A stretch of DNA of 64,000 nt. Origin: Flavobacteriales bacterium 34_180_T64 (GTDB lineage: Bacteria; Bacteroidota; Bacteroidia; Flavobacteriales; Flavobacteriaceae). The stretch covers positions 1 through 64,000 of the forward strand of contig MAAR01000005.1 in NCBI GenBank assembly GCA_002162765.1, written 5' to 3'. The position numbers and the translations under genes are program-made. This document shows, piece by piece, positions 1 to 9,776 of the stretch. Every line of letters begins with the position of its first letter. Positions within the stretch are counted from its first letter, which is position 1. The notes under the pieces are model-generated. The model was given only the letters and a program-made list of their open reading frames with translations. It did not search any database and had not been told where the DNA came from.

Positions 1-2
1 CA

Positions 3-236
<234 letters not shown>

Positions 237-246
237 AAAACCTAAG

Positions 247-283
247 AATACAGAAGTAACGGTTGGTTGCTTCTGTATTTTTT
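247..283 (+). terminator. Hairpin plus T-run between atpE and atpF
   Basis: The arms AATACAGAAGTAAC (247-260) and GTTGCTTCTGTATT (266-279) form a 14-bp stem with one T-G wobble and a 5-nt loop, followed by TTTT. It looks like an intrinsic terminator inside an operon. I infer partial termination, or protection of the atpE mRNA 3' end, either of which would raise subunit c over the downstream subunits. Confidence 0.75.
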
Positions 284-312
284 AAATTTAAGTTATTTAA
301 AACAAAAAAGAA

Positions 313-807
313 ATGGATTTAATTACACCTGGACTTGGACTCGTATTTTGGACTGCAGTAACATTTTTATGTTTGCTTTTCATTTTAAGAAAATTTGCTT
401 GGAAGCCTATTCTTGGCGCAGTAAGCGATAGGGAAGAAGGAATTAAAAACGCATTGGCATCGGCTGAAAATGCTCGTAAAGAGATGGAAAATCTTCAAGC
501 GGATAATGAGCGTATTTTAAAAGAAGCTCGTGTTGAACGTGAGGCATTGTTGAAAGATGCTCGAGACATCAAAAGCAAAATGATTTCTGATGCAAAGGAT
601 GAAGCACAAGCACAAGCAAATTCAATGATTGAACAGGCGCAAGCTGCTATTGAAAGTGAAAAGAAATCTGCAATGGCAGAGCTTAAAAATCATGTGGCTA
701 GTTTATCTGTGGAAATTGCTGAAAAAGTGGTACGTGAAGAATTATCTAATAAAGACAAACAGCTTAAGTTAGTCGAAGACATGTTAGGTGAAGCAATATT
801 AAACTAA
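313..807 (+). CDS. atpF: F1Fo ATP synthase subunit b
   Basis: Subunit b of the peripheral stalk that holds F1 against Fo. The 164 residues begin with one transmembrane helix (about 8-26, containing [14 protein letters not shown]) and continue as a long charged coiled coil rich in Ala, Glu and Lys, the normal architecture and length for the family. The start ATG follows an A-rich stretch without a Shine-Dalgarno sequence, as usual in this phylum. It lies between atpE and atpH, 7 nt ahead of atpH. Confidence 0.96.
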   Translation: MDLITPGLGLVFWTAVTFLCLLFILRKFAWKPILGAVSDREEGIKNALASAENARKEMENLQADNERILKEARVEREALLKDARDIKSKMISDAKDEAQAQANSMIEQAQAAIESEKKSAMAELKNHVASLSVEIAEKVVREELSNKDKQLKLVEDMLGEAILN

Positions 808-814
808 GAAAATA

Positions 815-1351
815 ATGGCACAAACAAGAGCAGCAATACGTTACGCAAAGGCAGTTTTAAGTTTAGCAGGAGATCAAAATTCTGCAGAAGCTGTTAATGG
901 CGATATGAAGCTAATCGCTGGTACAATTGCAGAAAACAATGATTTAAGCGATATGCTTGAAAGCCCTGTTGTAACATCTGCGATTAAAAGGTCTGCGCTA
1001 TTAGAAATATTTAAAAACACAAATGCTTTAAGTGTGAACTTAATAGATACGCTAAATACAAATAAACGTATCCATTTATTAAGTCATGTCGCTCAAAAGT
1101 ATACCGAATTATATGATCAATTAAACGGAATTCAAGTTGCAATCGTAACCACTGCAGTTCCTTTAACTGACGAATTGAAAACAAAAGTATTAGCTAAAGT
1201 AAAAGAACTTACTGGTAAAAATGCGTCAATTGAAAACATCGTTGATGATTCTATCATAGGAGGATTTATATTACGTGTAGGAGACATTCAATACAACGCA
1301 AGTATATCTAATAAGCTAAGCAAATTAAAAAGAGAATTTACATTAAACTAA
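815..1351 (+). CDS. atpH: F1Fo ATP synthase subunit delta
   Basis: Delta (OSCP-type) subunit, 178 residues, which joins the peripheral stalk to the top of the F1 hexamer. The N-terminal helical domain starts TRAAIRYAKAVLSLA, and the C-terminal region holds the conserved IIGGFILRVGD motif (about residues 148-158). Length and operon position between atpF and atpA fit the family. There is nothing unusual in the sequence. Confidence 0.96.
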   Translation: MAQTRAAIRYAKAVLSLAGDQNSAEAVNGDMKLIAGTIAENNDLSDMLESPVVTSAIKRSALLEIFKNTNALSVNLIDTLNTNKRIHLLSHVAQKYTELYDQLNGIQVAIVTTAVPLTDELKTKVLAKVKELTGKNASIENIVDDSIIGGFILRVGDIQYNASISNKLSKLKREFTLN

Positions 1352-1378
1352 GATATTTATATCTAAATAAATAATAAG

Positions 1379-2959
1379 ATGGCAGAAGTAAAACCAGCTG
1401 AAGTATCAGCAATCTTAAAACAACAACTCTCAGGATTTGAAGCAAGTGCTTCTTTAGACGAAGTTGGAACAGTACTAACTACAGGTGATGGTATTGTACG
1501 CGCCTATGGATTGGCTAACGCTCAATATGGTGAGTTAGTTGAATTCGATGGTGGATTAGAAGGTATTGTATTGAATCTTGAAGAAGATAATGTTGGTATC
1601 GTATTGTTAGGAACTTCAAAAGAAATTAAAGAAGGTTCTACAGTAAAACGTACGGAACGTATTGCTTCTATTAATGTAGGAGAAGGTATTGTTGGACGTG
1701 TTGTAGATACATTAGGAAACCCTATTGATGGTAAAGGACCTATTCAAGGTGAAACGTATCAAATGCCACTAGAGCGTAAAGCTCCTGGTGTTATTTACCG
1801 TGAGCCTGTAACTGAACCCTTACAAACTGGTATTAAATCTATTGATGCAATGATTCCTGTTGGACGTGGTCAACGTGAGTTAGTTATTGGAGATAGACAA
1901 ACAGGTAAAACTACAGTTTGTATAGATACCATCTTAAATCAAAAAGAATTTTACGATGCAGGTGAACCTGTATATTGTATATATGTTGCTATTGGTCAAA
2001 AAGCATCAACTGTAGCAAATATTGCTAAAGTGTTAGAAGAAAAAGGAGCACTTGCTTATACTACTATTGTAGCGGCAAATGCATCTGATCCTGCTGCCAT
2101 GCAAGTTTATGCACCGTTTACAGGCGCATCAATTGGAGAGTATTTTAGAGATACTGGTAGACCAGCATTAATTGTGTTTGATGATTTATCGAAACAAGCG
2201 GTTGCATATCGTGAGGTGTCTTTATTATTACGTCGTCCTCCAGGACGTGAGGCGTATCCAGGAGATGTATTTTATCTTCACTCTAGATTACTTGAGCGTT
2301 CAGCAAAGATAATTAATAATGATGCGATTGCTAAAGAAATGAATGATTTACCAGATTCATTGAGGCCAATGGTAAAAGGAGGAGGTTCATTAACAGCACT
2401 TCCAATTATCGAAACTCAAGCTGGTGATGTATCTGCATATATTCCAACAAACGTAATTTCGATTACTGATGGACAGATTTTCTTAGATGGTGATTTGTTC
2501 AACTCTGGTGTACGTCCAGCTATTAATGTAGGTATTTCTGTATCTCGTGTTGGTGGAAATGCTCAGATTAAATCCATGAAAAAAGTATCTGGAACCTTAA
2601 AATTAGATCAAGCTCAGTTCCGTGAATTAGAAGCTTTTGCTAAGTTTGGTTCAGATTTAGATGCATCTACTTTAAATGTGATTGAAAAAGGGAGACGTAA
2701 TGTTGAAATTTTAAAACAAGCACAAAATGACCCTTATACAGTTGAAGATCAGATTGCTATAATTTATGCAGGATCTAAAAACTTATTACGAGATGTTCCT
2801 GTTGAAAAAATAAAAGAGTTTGAACGCGATTTTATTGAATATTTAAATGCGAAGCATGCTGATGTGCTTTCAACTTTAAAAGCCGGGAAACTTACTGATG
2901 AAGTTACAGATACATTATCGACTGTAGCTAATGATTTATCAGGAAAATACAGAGCATAA
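1379..2959 (+). CDS. atpA: F1 ATP synthase subunit alpha
   Basis: Regulatory nucleotide-binding subunit of the F1 hexamer, 526 residues. The P-loop GDRQTGKTT is at 171-179, followed by the VYVAIGQK-type segment ([12 protein letters not shown]), the Walker B region [16 protein letters not shown], and the arginine-finger region near ISVSRVGG. It is complete and of family length. A large inverted repeat separates it from atpG. In this window the catalytic beta subunit (atpD) and epsilon (atpC) do not follow. Confidence 0.98.
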   Translation: MAEVKPAEVSAILKQQLSGFEASASLDEVGTVLTTGDGIVRAYGLANAQYGELVEFDGGLEGIVLNLEEDNVGIVLLGTSKEIKEGSTVKRTERIASINVGEGIVGRVVDTLGNPIDGKGPIQGETYQMPLERKAPGVIYREPVTEPLQTGIKSIDAMIPVGRGQRELVIGDRQTGKTTVCIDTILNQKEFYDAGEPVYCIYVAIGQKASTVANIAKVLEEKGALAYTTIVAANASDPAAMQVYAPFTGASIGEYFRDTGRPALIVFDDLSKQAVAYREVSLLLRRPPGREAYPGDVFYLHSRLLERSAKIINNDAIAKEMNDLPDSLRPMVKGGGSLTALPIIETQAGDVSAYIPTNVISITDGQIFLDGDLFNSGVRPAINVGISVSRVGGNAQIKSMKKVSGTLKLDQAQFRELEAFAKFGSDLDASTLNVIEKGRRNVEILKQAQNDPYTVEDQIAIIYAGSKNLLRDVPVEKIKEFERDFIEYLNAKHADVLSTLKAGKLTDEVTDTLSTVANDLSGKYRA

Positions 2960-2968
2960 TTAGATTTT

Positions 2969-3010
2969 AGTATTGAGTAGTGAGATATTAGATTCTCACT
3001 ACTGAATACT
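2969..3010 (+). repeat. Large inverted repeat between atpA and atpG
   Basis: Arms 2969-2985 (AGTATTGAGTAGTGAGA) and 2994-3010 form a 17-bp stem with a single mismatch and an 8-nt loop. No T-run follows, so it is not a classical terminator. It could stabilise or process the atp mRNA, or be a mobile palindromic intergenic repeat. The sequence alone does not decide. Confidence 0.7.
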
Positions 3011-3031
3011 CAGTACTTAATTCTAAAAAAT

Positions 3032-3889
3032 ATGGCAAACTTAAAAGAAATACGTAATAGAATAGCATCGGTATCTTCAACGATGCAGATTACTAGTGCC
3101 ATGAAAATGGTATCTGCTGCAAAGTTAAAGAAGGCGCAAGATGCTATTACAGCAATGCGTCCTTATGCGAATAAGTTAACTGAACTTTTACAAAGTTTAA
3201 GTGCAACTATGGATGCAGATACAGGTAGTAAATATGCAAGCCAAAGAGAAGTGAAAAATATTCTTGTGGTTGCGATTACTTCTAATAGAGGCCTTTGTGG
3301 AGCATTCAATTCAAATATCATTAAACAAGCAAATCGATTGGCTGAATCCTATTCAGATAAAAATGTATCGTTTGTTGCGATTGGTAAAAAAGCAAATGAT
3401 GCCTTATCCAAAAAGTTAAATGTAATTTCGAATCACAGCGAAGTTTTTGATGATCTTACATTTGATAATGTTGCTGTAATTGCTGAAATGCTGATGGAAA
3501 AGTTTGTGACAGGAGAATTTGATAAAATTGAAATTGTCTATAACAAGTTTAAAAATGCCGCGACTCAAGATATAATGGTAGAACAATTTTTACCAATAGT
3601 ACCTAGTGAAGGTGAAGCTGATGCAAATACAGATTATATTTTTGAACCTTCAAAAGTTGAAATCGTTGAGCAATTAATTCCAAAGTCTTTAAAAACACAA
3701 TTGTACAAGGGGATTAGAGATTCATTTGCAAGCGAACATGGCGCACGTATGACTGCAATGCATAAAGCTACAGATAACGCTACTGAACTAAGAGATCAAT
3801 TGAAATTAACTTATAATAAAGCGCGTCAAGCATCAATTACTAATGAAATCCTTGAGATTGTTGGTGGAGCAGAAGCCTTGAATAATTAA
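3032..3889 (+). CDS. atpG: F1 ATP synthase subunit gamma
   Basis: Gamma, the rotating central shaft of F1, 285 residues. The N-terminal helix carries the conserved pattern IRNRIASVSSTMQITSAMKM, the middle has SNRGLCGAFN, and the C-terminal helix ends RQASITNEILEIVGGAEAL, all diagnostic of the family. It is the last gene of the atp operon here and a strong terminator follows at about 4.0 kb. atpD and atpC must be encoded elsewhere, which is usual in Bacteroidota. Confidence 0.97.
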   Translation: MANLKEIRNRIASVSSTMQITSAMKMVSAAKLKKAQDAITAMRPYANKLTELLQSLSATMDADTGSKYASQREVKNILVVAITSNRGLCGAFNSNIIKQANRLAESYSDKNVSFVAIGKKANDALSKKLNVISNHSEVFDDLTFDNVAVIAEMLMEKFVTGEFDKIEIVYNKFKNAATQDIMVEQFLPIVPSEGEADANTDYIFEPSKVEIVEQLIPKSLKTQLYKGIRDSFASEHGARMTAMHKATDNATELRDQLKLTYNKARQASITNEILEIVGGAEALNN

Positions 3890-3900
3890 TTTTATAAAGA

Positions 3901-3977
3901 ACTGTCACCTTGAACATTACTGAAATATAAAATGTATTTTATATTGAAAAGTAACAAGCGAAGCTTGATGAAAGGTC
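3901..3977. repeat. Degenerate palindromic intergenic element
   Basis: The stretch between atpG and its terminator begins CTGTCACCTTGA and ends near CTTGATGAAAGGTC, which are roughly complementary outer arms. Inside is a perfect inverted repeat AATATAAAAT-GT-ATTTTATATT (3924-3945). It resembles a decayed copy of a palindromic intergenic repeat of the GTCACCCTGAGC type seen in many bacteria. The family assignment is a guess; the inner palindrome is certain. Confidence 0.4.
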
Positions 3978-3993
3978 TTTTCTAAATATATAG

Positions 3994-4022
3994 AGCCTCA
4001 CTTTTGTAGTGAGGCTTTTTTT
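3994..4022 (+). terminator. Terminator of the atp operon
   Basis: AGCCTCACT (3994-4002), a 5-nt loop, AGTGAGGCT (4008-4016) and a run of seven T form a textbook intrinsic terminator downstream of atpG. Confidence 0.92.
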
Positions 4023-4071
4023 ATGGCATAGCATTTGTTTTTAGTATCTTTAAATACCTATCAATTAGTTT

Positions 4072-4602
4072 ATGAAAATTATGAAACGCCTATTCCGATT
4101 TGCTATTATACTGCTTTTTATGACCAGTTTTTCACAATGTTCATCATCAAAGCATACAAAGGAAAAACAAGCGCTGATTCTTCAGGAAAACGTGTCTTTT
4201 GAGCTTGGCGAGGTTTATTGTCAGCGCTGGTCTTCTGGCCTAAAAGAAGGTGGTTCAGGAATACACGTGTACATTTCGGTAGTCTCTAATAGAAACAATG
4301 TGTCATTCGATAGTCTTTATTTTAGAGGACTAAAAGGAAAAATTGTAACTGGGAAAATGGGATATTTTGTCGATTTAAAAACTAAAATTAATCAAAATAA
4401 GGATATAATTATGAGTGGTGACTCCAAACACGAATATGGGAATGAATTTCCAGAAAAAAAATCTAATGTCCCTTTTATTCTTGGTGCTAATGAATGTGTT
4501 TTAAGGTTCACTACAGGCAATACTGTACACTACTATAAAATTTCTGATGTAGCAGAAAGATCACCATTAAACTATCCAAGCGCTCCACCAAACAAGCAAT
4601 AA
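4072..4602 (+). CDS. Putative lipoprotein of unknown function
   Basis: A 176-residue protein with a lipoprotein signal: a basic start, a hydrophobic segment, then FSQC with the lipid-bearing Cys23. The mature part is mostly polar with no motif I recognise and ends in a Pro-rich tail (NYPSAPPNKQ). A second in-frame ATG nine bases downstream would also give a functional signal peptide. It stands alone between the atp terminator and a promoter for the next gene. I cannot assign a function. Confidence 0.7.
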   Translation: MKIMKRLFRFAIILLFMTSFSQCSSSKHTKEKQALILQENVSFELGEVYCQRWSSGLKEGGSGIHVYISVVSNRNNVSFDSLYFRGLKGKIVTGKMGYFVDLKTKINQNKDIIMSGDSKHEYGNEFPEKKSNVPFILGANECVLRFTTGNTVHYYKISDVAERSPLNYPSAPPNKQ

Positions 4603-4604
4603 GT

Positions 4605-4639
4605 TATCTTTGGTTTACGTTTGCTAAAAACGTAATTTT
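4605..4639 (+). promoter_or_regulatory. TAnnTTTG promoter element and leader hairpin of the flippase gene
   Basis: TATCTTTG (4605-4612) matches the Bacteroidota -7 consensus TAnnTTTG. It is followed by a small hairpin, TTACGTTT (4615-4622) and AAACGTAA (4628-4635), with TTTT after it, still upstream of the start codon. I see no clear -33 TTG. The hairpin could be a weak attenuator or the end of the preceding gene. Confidence 0.5.
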
Positions 4640-4659
4640 AGCAGAACAAAAAACCACAT

Positions 4660-6120
4660 TTGAGCGCATTAAAGACATTATTTAAACAAACATTTATTTA
4701 CGGTTTAGCTACGGTTTTACCGAGAATGTTGAGTTTCCTGTTAGTGCCATTGTATACAACTAAAGGCGTGCTCTCCTCGGTTGCAGAATACGGTAAAGTC
4801 TCGGTTATCTTCTCATATTTTGTATTATTTAATGTTGTATTGGCATATGGTATGGAAACGGCGTTCTTTAGATTCTTTAGTAAAGATGAGGATAAGGATA
4901 AAGTCATCGGAACATCTGCAATTTCACTAATAGTCTCTTCTATTGGATTTTTCAGTTTGGCTTTAATTTTTCAAAATCAGATAGCGTCGTTTATTGATAT
5001 TGAAGTGAAATATATCAACTTAGTGATCTGGATTTTACTTTTGGATGCTTTAGTAATAATTCCATTTGCTTGGTTAAGAGCAACGTCTCGTCCAATGCGA
5101 TATGCAATAATTAAAATTCTTAACGTTGCTATTAATTTGGGTTTAAATCTGTTCTTTTTATTAGCTTTAAAAGATTTAGCTTCAACCGAATCTATATTTG
5201 ATAGTATCTATAAGCCCAACTTTGAAATCAGCTATATTTTTATCGCTAACCTAGTTGCAAGTGCCATAACTTTAGTTTTAATGTTTCCATTTTACACTAA
5301 GATTAAATATGTGTTTGATTCAAAATTGTGGAAAACAATGATGCGATATGCGCTTCCTGTTTTAGTTGCTGGAATTGCGTTTTCTATAAATGAGACATTT
5401 GATAGAATCCTACTTGATAAACTTCTACCTAGTGATATTGCAGATACCCAAATAGGAATGTATTCTGCCTGTTATAAAATAGCCATCTTTATGACATTAT
5501 TTGTTACGGCTTATCGATTAGGAATTGAGCCGTTCTTTTTCAGTCATGCGAAAAGTGAGAATCCTCAGAAAAATTATGCAAAAATCTTAGAATTTTTTGT
5601 AGCATTTGGTTCTATTATATTATTAACTGTTGTAGTTTTTGCCGACGCATTAAAACCGTATATAGTTAGAAGTGAAGGGTATTGGGAAGCGATGTGGATT
5701 GTTCCAATTATTTTAATGGCAAATTTCTGTTTGGGAATTTATCATAATCTGTCAGTTTGGTATAAAATCACCGATAAAACAAAATTTGGAGCATATATAT
5801 CCATTGTAGGCGCGATAATAACATTAGTAATTAACATTCTTTTCATAAAAGAATATGGATATAAAGCATCAGCAATAGCCACTTTAATAGCATACTCAAT
5901 AATGATGCTACTGTCTTATTATTTTGGAAGAAAATACTATCCTATTCCGTATAACTTAAAAAAAATTGGCCTGTATTTATCAATTTCAATTGGATTTTCA
6001 GTACTATCGTTTTACAAATTTCGAGAGGATTATGCTGTTGGAATACCAATGTTAGTTGTATTTTTGACAATCATATATTTTTCCGAAAGACAACAATTGA
6101 AACAACTATTAAAACGCTAA
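4660..6120 (+). CDS. Lipopolysaccharide or oligosaccharide flippase (MOP superfamily)
   Basis: A 486-residue integral inner-membrane protein with about twelve to fourteen hydrophobic segments, of the polysaccharide biosynthesis/Wzx-like group that flips lipid-linked sugars to the periplasm. The N terminus [20 protein letters not shown] has the conserved Arg and Pro pattern of this family. The reading frame opens with TTG. The next Met (residue 23) would cut the first helix, so the TTG start is preferred. The following dut gene begins 1 nt after the stop, and a sugar-nucleotidyltransferase lies two genes down, consistent with a surface-glycan role. The substrate is unknown. Confidence 0.85.
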   Translation: MSALKTLFKQTFIYGLATVLPRMLSFLLVPLYTTKGVLSSVAEYGKVSVIFSYFVLFNVVLAYGMETAFFRFFSKDEDKDKVIGTSAISLIVSSIGFFSLALIFQNQIASFIDIEVKYINLVIWILLLDALVIIPFAWLRATSRPMRYAIIKILNVAINLGLNLFFLLALKDLASTESIFDSIYKPNFEISYIFIANLVASAITLVLMFPFYTKIKYVFDSKLWKTMMRYALPVLVAGIAFSINETFDRILLDKLLPSDIADTQIGMYSACYKIAIFMTLFVTAYRLGIEPFFFSHAKSENPQKNYAKILEFFVAFGSIILLTVVVFADALKPYIVRSEGYWEAMWIVPIILMANFCLGIYHNLSVWYKITDKTKFGAYISIVGAIITLVINILFIKEYGYKASAIATLIAYSIMMLLSYYFGRKYYPIPYNLKKIGLYLSISIGFSVLSFYKFREDYAVGIPMLVVFLTIIYFSERQQLKQLLKR

Positions 6121-6121
6121 A

Positions 6122-6556
6122 ATGAACATCAAGATCATAAACAAGTCTAATCACATGCTCCCACACTATGAAACGATCGCTTCAGCAGGAATGGATTTAA
6201 GGGCAAATTTGATTGATCCAGTTACTCTAAAACCTTTAGAAAGAACAATTGTTAAAACAGGTTTGTTTATTGAATTGCCAATAGGAATAGAAGCTCAAGT
6301 ACGTCCACGAAGTGGTTTAGCAGCTAAAAAAGGAATCACGGTTTTAAACGCTCCTGGAACCATTGATGCGGATTATAGAGGAGAAATAGGTGTGATTTTG
6401 GTCAATCTCTCCAATGAAGATTTTTGTATTGAAAATGGCGAGCGCATAGCGCAATTAATTATAGCAAAACATGAACGTGCCGAATGGGTTGAAGTAGAAG
6501 AATTATCTGAAACTTCTAGAGGAGAAGGCGGATTTGGAAGCACCGGAGTAAAATAA
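6122..6556 (+). CDS. dut: dUTP diphosphatase
   Basis: Trimeric dUTPase, 144 residues, which hydrolyses dUTP to dUMP and PPi, keeping uracil out of DNA and feeding dTMP synthesis. The family motifs are visible in order: AGMDLRA (motif I), [11 protein letters not shown] (II), [17 protein letters not shown] (III, with the catalytic Asp), GERIAQLII (IV), and the C-terminal [10 protein letters not shown] (V), which closes over the active site. Length is typical. It sits in an envelope gene run, 1 nt after the flippase stop and 7 nt before the next gene. Confidence 0.96.
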   Translation: MNIKIINKSNHMLPHYETIASAGMDLRANLIDPVTLKPLERTIVKTGLFIELPIGIEAQVRPRSGLAAKKGITVLNAPGTIDADYRGEIGVILVNLSNEDFCIENGERIAQLIIAKHERAEWVEVEELSETSRGEGGFGSTGVK

Positions 6557-6563
6557 AATAAAC

Positions 6564-7583
6564 ATGAAAATAATTGTACCAATGGCCGGGAGAGGTTCTC
6601 GACTACGTCCACATAGTTTAACAGTTCCTAAACCATTAATACCAGTTGCCGGGCAACCAATTGTACATCGATTGGTAAAAGACATTGTAAAAGTATTGAA
6701 TCAACCTATTGAAGAGATTGCTTTTGTTTTAGGAGATCCGGCTTGGTTCGGAGATGATGTAGTTGCTAGTTTAATTGAATTGGCTGAAGGCTTAGATGCA
6801 AAACCTACAATTTATCGGCAAGATCAACCTTTAGGAACAGGACATGCAATTATGTGCGCAGAACCGTCGTTATCAGGACCTGCTGTAATAGCATATGCAG
6901 ATACGCTTATCAGAGCTGAATTTGATTTAGATCCATCGGCTGATAGCGTTATATGGACAAAAAAAGTCGACAATCCAGAAGCGTATGGTGTTGTGAAACT
7001 AAATGATAATCAAGAAATAATCGAACTGGTTGAAAAACCTGAAACTTTTATAAGTGATCAAGCAGTAATTGGTATTTATTACTTTAAGGACGTTAGCGTC
7101 TTAAAAATGAAACTCCAGGAGGTACTTGATGAAAACATTATGAATGGTGGTGAATATCAAATTAATGATGGCATTAAACGTATGATGACTGATGGAAAAA
7201 AGTTTAAAACAGGAACTGTAGATGAATGGATGGATTGTGGTAATAAGGCCATAACTATTGACACCAATAGGAGGATGTTAGGATTTTTAAGAGCAGATGG
7301 AGAGGAGCAATTGATTGCAAATTCGGTGACGTTAACAAATTCAAATATTATTGAACCTTGTTTCGTTGATGAAAATGTTGTTTTGATTAACACTACTATT
7401 GGCCCTAATGTTTCCATAGGTAAAGACTGTATAATTGAAAATTCAACCGTTAAAAATAGCTTAATACAAAGCGACACCACAATTAAAAATGCTAATTTAG
7501 ACAACGCTATGATTGGTAATCATGTGCGCTTTGATGGCAATTTTAAAACGATAAGTATCGGAGATTACTCCGTTTTGGAATAA
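6564..7583 (+). CDS. Sugar-phosphate nucleotidyltransferase with left-handed beta-helix tail
   Basis: A 339-residue NDP-sugar pyrophosphorylase-type enzyme, expected to join a sugar-1-phosphate to NTP. The N terminus has the family signature PMAGRGSRLRPHSLTVPKPLIPV (nucleotide-binding loop and Lys), then GTGHAI and AYADT in the Rossmann-like domain. The last ~80 residues show hexapeptide-like repeats (NTTIGPNVSIGKDCIIENSTV) of a beta-helix. Members are annotated as glucose-1-phosphate thymidylyl- or mannose-1-phosphate guanylyltransferases. The exact sugar and base cannot be read from sequence. Together with the flippase it suggests surface polysaccharide synthesis. Confidence 0.85.
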   Translation: MKIIVPMAGRGSRLRPHSLTVPKPLIPVAGQPIVHRLVKDIVKVLNQPIEEIAFVLGDPAWFGDDVVASLIELAEGLDAKPTIYRQDQPLGTGHAIMCAEPSLSGPAVIAYADTLIRAEFDLDPSADSVIWTKKVDNPEAYGVVKLNDNQEIIELVEKPETFISDQAVIGIYYFKDVSVLKMKLQEVLDENIMNGGEYQINDGIKRMMTDGKKFKTGTVDEWMDCGNKAITIDTNRRMLGFLRADGEEQLIANSVTLTNSNIIEPCFVDENVVLINTTIGPNVSIGKDCIIENSTVKNSLIQSDTTIKNANLDNAMIGNHVRFDGNFKTISIGDYSVLE

Positions 7584-7619
7584 TAATTGCCTAAAGCTAA
7601 TTAGGAGAATCTATAACTA

Positions 7620-8975
7620 ATGAAGCATCAAATTCACATATTTGTTTTGGTATTTGGAATATTACTTTTCCAACAGCATAGCTATGGACAAGTAGATTTT
7701 AATAAACGTCCGGATGATGATCTTGGTAATGTTGAAGACGCATATCAAGAAGCCTTTTTTGAGGCCTTAAAGCAAAAGGGAATAGAAAATTATCAACGCG
7801 CAATAGATGCCTTGTTAAAATGTGAGTCTCTTGATGATACTGATGCTGCGTTATACTTTGAACTTGGAAAGAATTATAAACAGCTTAAGAATTTTGGAGC
7901 TGCTGAAAGTTCATTAAAAGAAGCGCTTTCCAAACAACCCGAAAACGAATGGTTTCTGGACGAACTGTATGATGTTTATATTCAACAAAATGATATAGAT
8001 AAAGCTGTAAAAACGGTAAAGCAACTTGTAAAGTACCATCCAGATTATAAGCAAGATTTGGCAGGCTTGTACATTAAAGCAAAAAAATATAAAAATGCCC
8101 TAGAAATTTTAGATGCGTTAGATTCGAAGTTGGGTATAAATGAAGATCGCGATTATATGCGCAATCAAATTTATAATATTACAGGGAAGGACGAAGATCG
8201 AATTGAGAATCTAGAGAAACGAGTTGCCGATAGTCCGAACAATGAAACGAATTATTTGACACTAATTTATAGATATAGCGAATCTGGTGAAAAAGTAAAA
8301 GCATTCAATACGGCTAAAAAACTGTTAGAAATTAAACCAGAATCAGAATTGGTACACCTTGCCTTGTATAAATTCTATCTGGAGAGCGATGATACTCAAA
8401 ATGCCATTTCATCGATGAAGATTGTGCTTAAAAGCGCACAAATAAATGCAGATGCAAAAGCAAAGGTGCTTAATGATTTTGTGAGTTTTGTTTCAAGACA
8501 CCCTGAGCACGAATCAGACTTATTAGAAGCGACTACAATAGTAGATGCTAATGAAAACTCAAAGTCATTATTAGAGTTGGCTCAATATTATTTAAAATCG
8601 AATGACAAAGTTAAAGCACTGACATATTATAACCAAGTACTAAAACAAGAACCAAACAATTTTAATGTAATTAAGGATGTATTATTGCTGCAATTAGATT
8701 TAAATATGAATGCAGCCGCAGAATCAAAAAGTACTGAAGTATTAGAATTATTTCCAGCTCAACCGATTTTGTATTTAATTAATGGCGTAGCAAATAACAA
8801 ATTGAAACATTCTAAAAAAGCAATTGAGAGTTTAGAAACGGGTTTAGTTTACTTAGTAGATGATATCAAAATGGAAGGTGATTTTTATACTCAGTTAAGT
8901 TTGGCTCATGAAATTGCTAATAATATATCTAAATCTAAAGCGTTTGCTAAAAAGGCAGAAGCGCTAAAACAATAA
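7620..8975 (+). CDS. Secreted tetratricopeptide-repeat protein
   Basis: A 451-residue periplasmic or membrane-associated protein with a signal peptide (hydrophobic residues 5-18, likely cleaved after SYGQ) followed by helical TPR units over almost its full length, for example the segment YFELGKNYKQLKNFGAAE and a unit near the C terminus. TPR domains mediate protein contacts, so it is probably a scaffold for envelope assembly. It is followed after 21 nt by a DUF4292 lipoprotein and then an EnvC-like factor. Partners are unknown. Confidence 0.8.
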   Translation: MKHQIHIFVLVFGILLFQQHSYGQVDFNKRPDDDLGNVEDAYQEAFFEALKQKGIENYQRAIDALLKCESLDDTDAALYFELGKNYKQLKNFGAAESSLKEALSKQPENEWFLDELYDVYIQQNDIDKAVKTVKQLVKYHPDYKQDLAGLYIKAKKYKNALEILDALDSKLGINEDRDYMRNQIYNITGKDEDRIENLEKRVADSPNNETNYLTLIYRYSESGEKVKAFNTAKKLLEIKPESELVHLALYKFYLESDDTQNAISSMKIVLKSAQINADAKAKVLNDFVSFVSRHPEHESDLLEATTIVDANENSKSLLELAQYYLKSNDKVKALTYYNQVLKQEPNNFNVIKDVLLLQLDLNMNAAAESKSTEVLELFPAQPILYLINGVANNKLKHSKKAIESLETGLVYLVDDIKMEGDFYTQLSLAHEIANNISKSKAFAKKAEALKQ

Positions 8976-8996
8976 ACTCTTAAGAAATCAGATAAG

Positions 8997-9776
8997 ATGA
9001 AACTATTAAAATATAGTTTATTAGTACTTTTAATTGGTGTTCTTGGATGCAAGTCTACCAAGAGCATTACTAATTCTAGTGCTCTTGATAGTAAGTTGTC
9101 TGCGAAACAAATTATTAGAGAAAATTCTAAAAAAGCCGCGAAATTTAAAAGACTTCAGACAAAAGTAAAAATAGCATACACCCAAGATAACAAGGCACAC
9201 AATTATACTGTCAATTTAAGAATGGAAAAAGATAAAACCATCTGGATAAGTGCAACCCTAGGATTGGCGAGAGCCATGATTACTCCAGAGAAGGTAAGGT
9301 TTTATGATAAAATTAATAATCAATATTTCGATGGAGATTATACCTTACTAAGCAATCTATTAGGAATTGATTTAGATTTTGATAAAGTACAAAGTTTATT
9401 ACTAGGAGAATCTATTTATAATTTGAAGGATGACACTTATATAGCTTCAATTAATGAGGTATCTTATATTTTACAGCCTAAAGATCAAAAGGTGCTCTTA
9501 GAGCTTTTCTTATTATTCAACCCAGCACATTTCAAGATGGATTCTCAGCAGTTGTATCAACCATTAAAGAAGCGGTTTTTACAAATTGACTATACAGCAT
9601 ATCAAGAAATAGAAAAACAGGTTTTACCGAAAACCATGAAAATAATTGCAGTTGAAAATACAGATGAAGTATTAATTGATATGGAATTTAAATCAGTATC
9701 ATTAAATCAAGAGTTGCGTTTCCCTTTTAGAATTCCTTCAGGATTTAAAGAAATTGTATTAGCAAATGAAAAATAA
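8997..9776 (+). CDS. DUF4292 family lipoprotein
   Basis: A 259-residue lipoprotein with lipobox VLGC (Cys18). The body, with KFKRLQTKVKIAYTQDN and repeated short beta-strand patterns, matches the DUF4292 family found throughout Bacteroidota. The likely fold is a half-barrel of the LolA/LolB kind, but that is from recollection of the family and not visible here. The gene overlaps the next (EnvC-like) by 11 nt, so the two are co-translated and probably act in the same envelope process. Confidence 0.78.
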   Translation: MKLLKYSLLVLLIGVLGCKSTKSITNSSALDSKLSAKQIIRENSKKAAKFKRLQTKVKIAYTQDNKAHNYTVNLRMEKDKTIWISATLGLARAMITPEKVRFYDKINNQYFDGDYTLLSNLLGIDLDFDKVQSLLLGESIYNLKDDTYIASINEVSYILQPKDQKVLLELFLLFNPAHFKMDSQQLYQPLKKRFLQIDYTAYQEIEKQVLPKTMKIIAVENTDEVLIDMEFKSVSLNQELRFPFRIPSGFKEIVLANEK

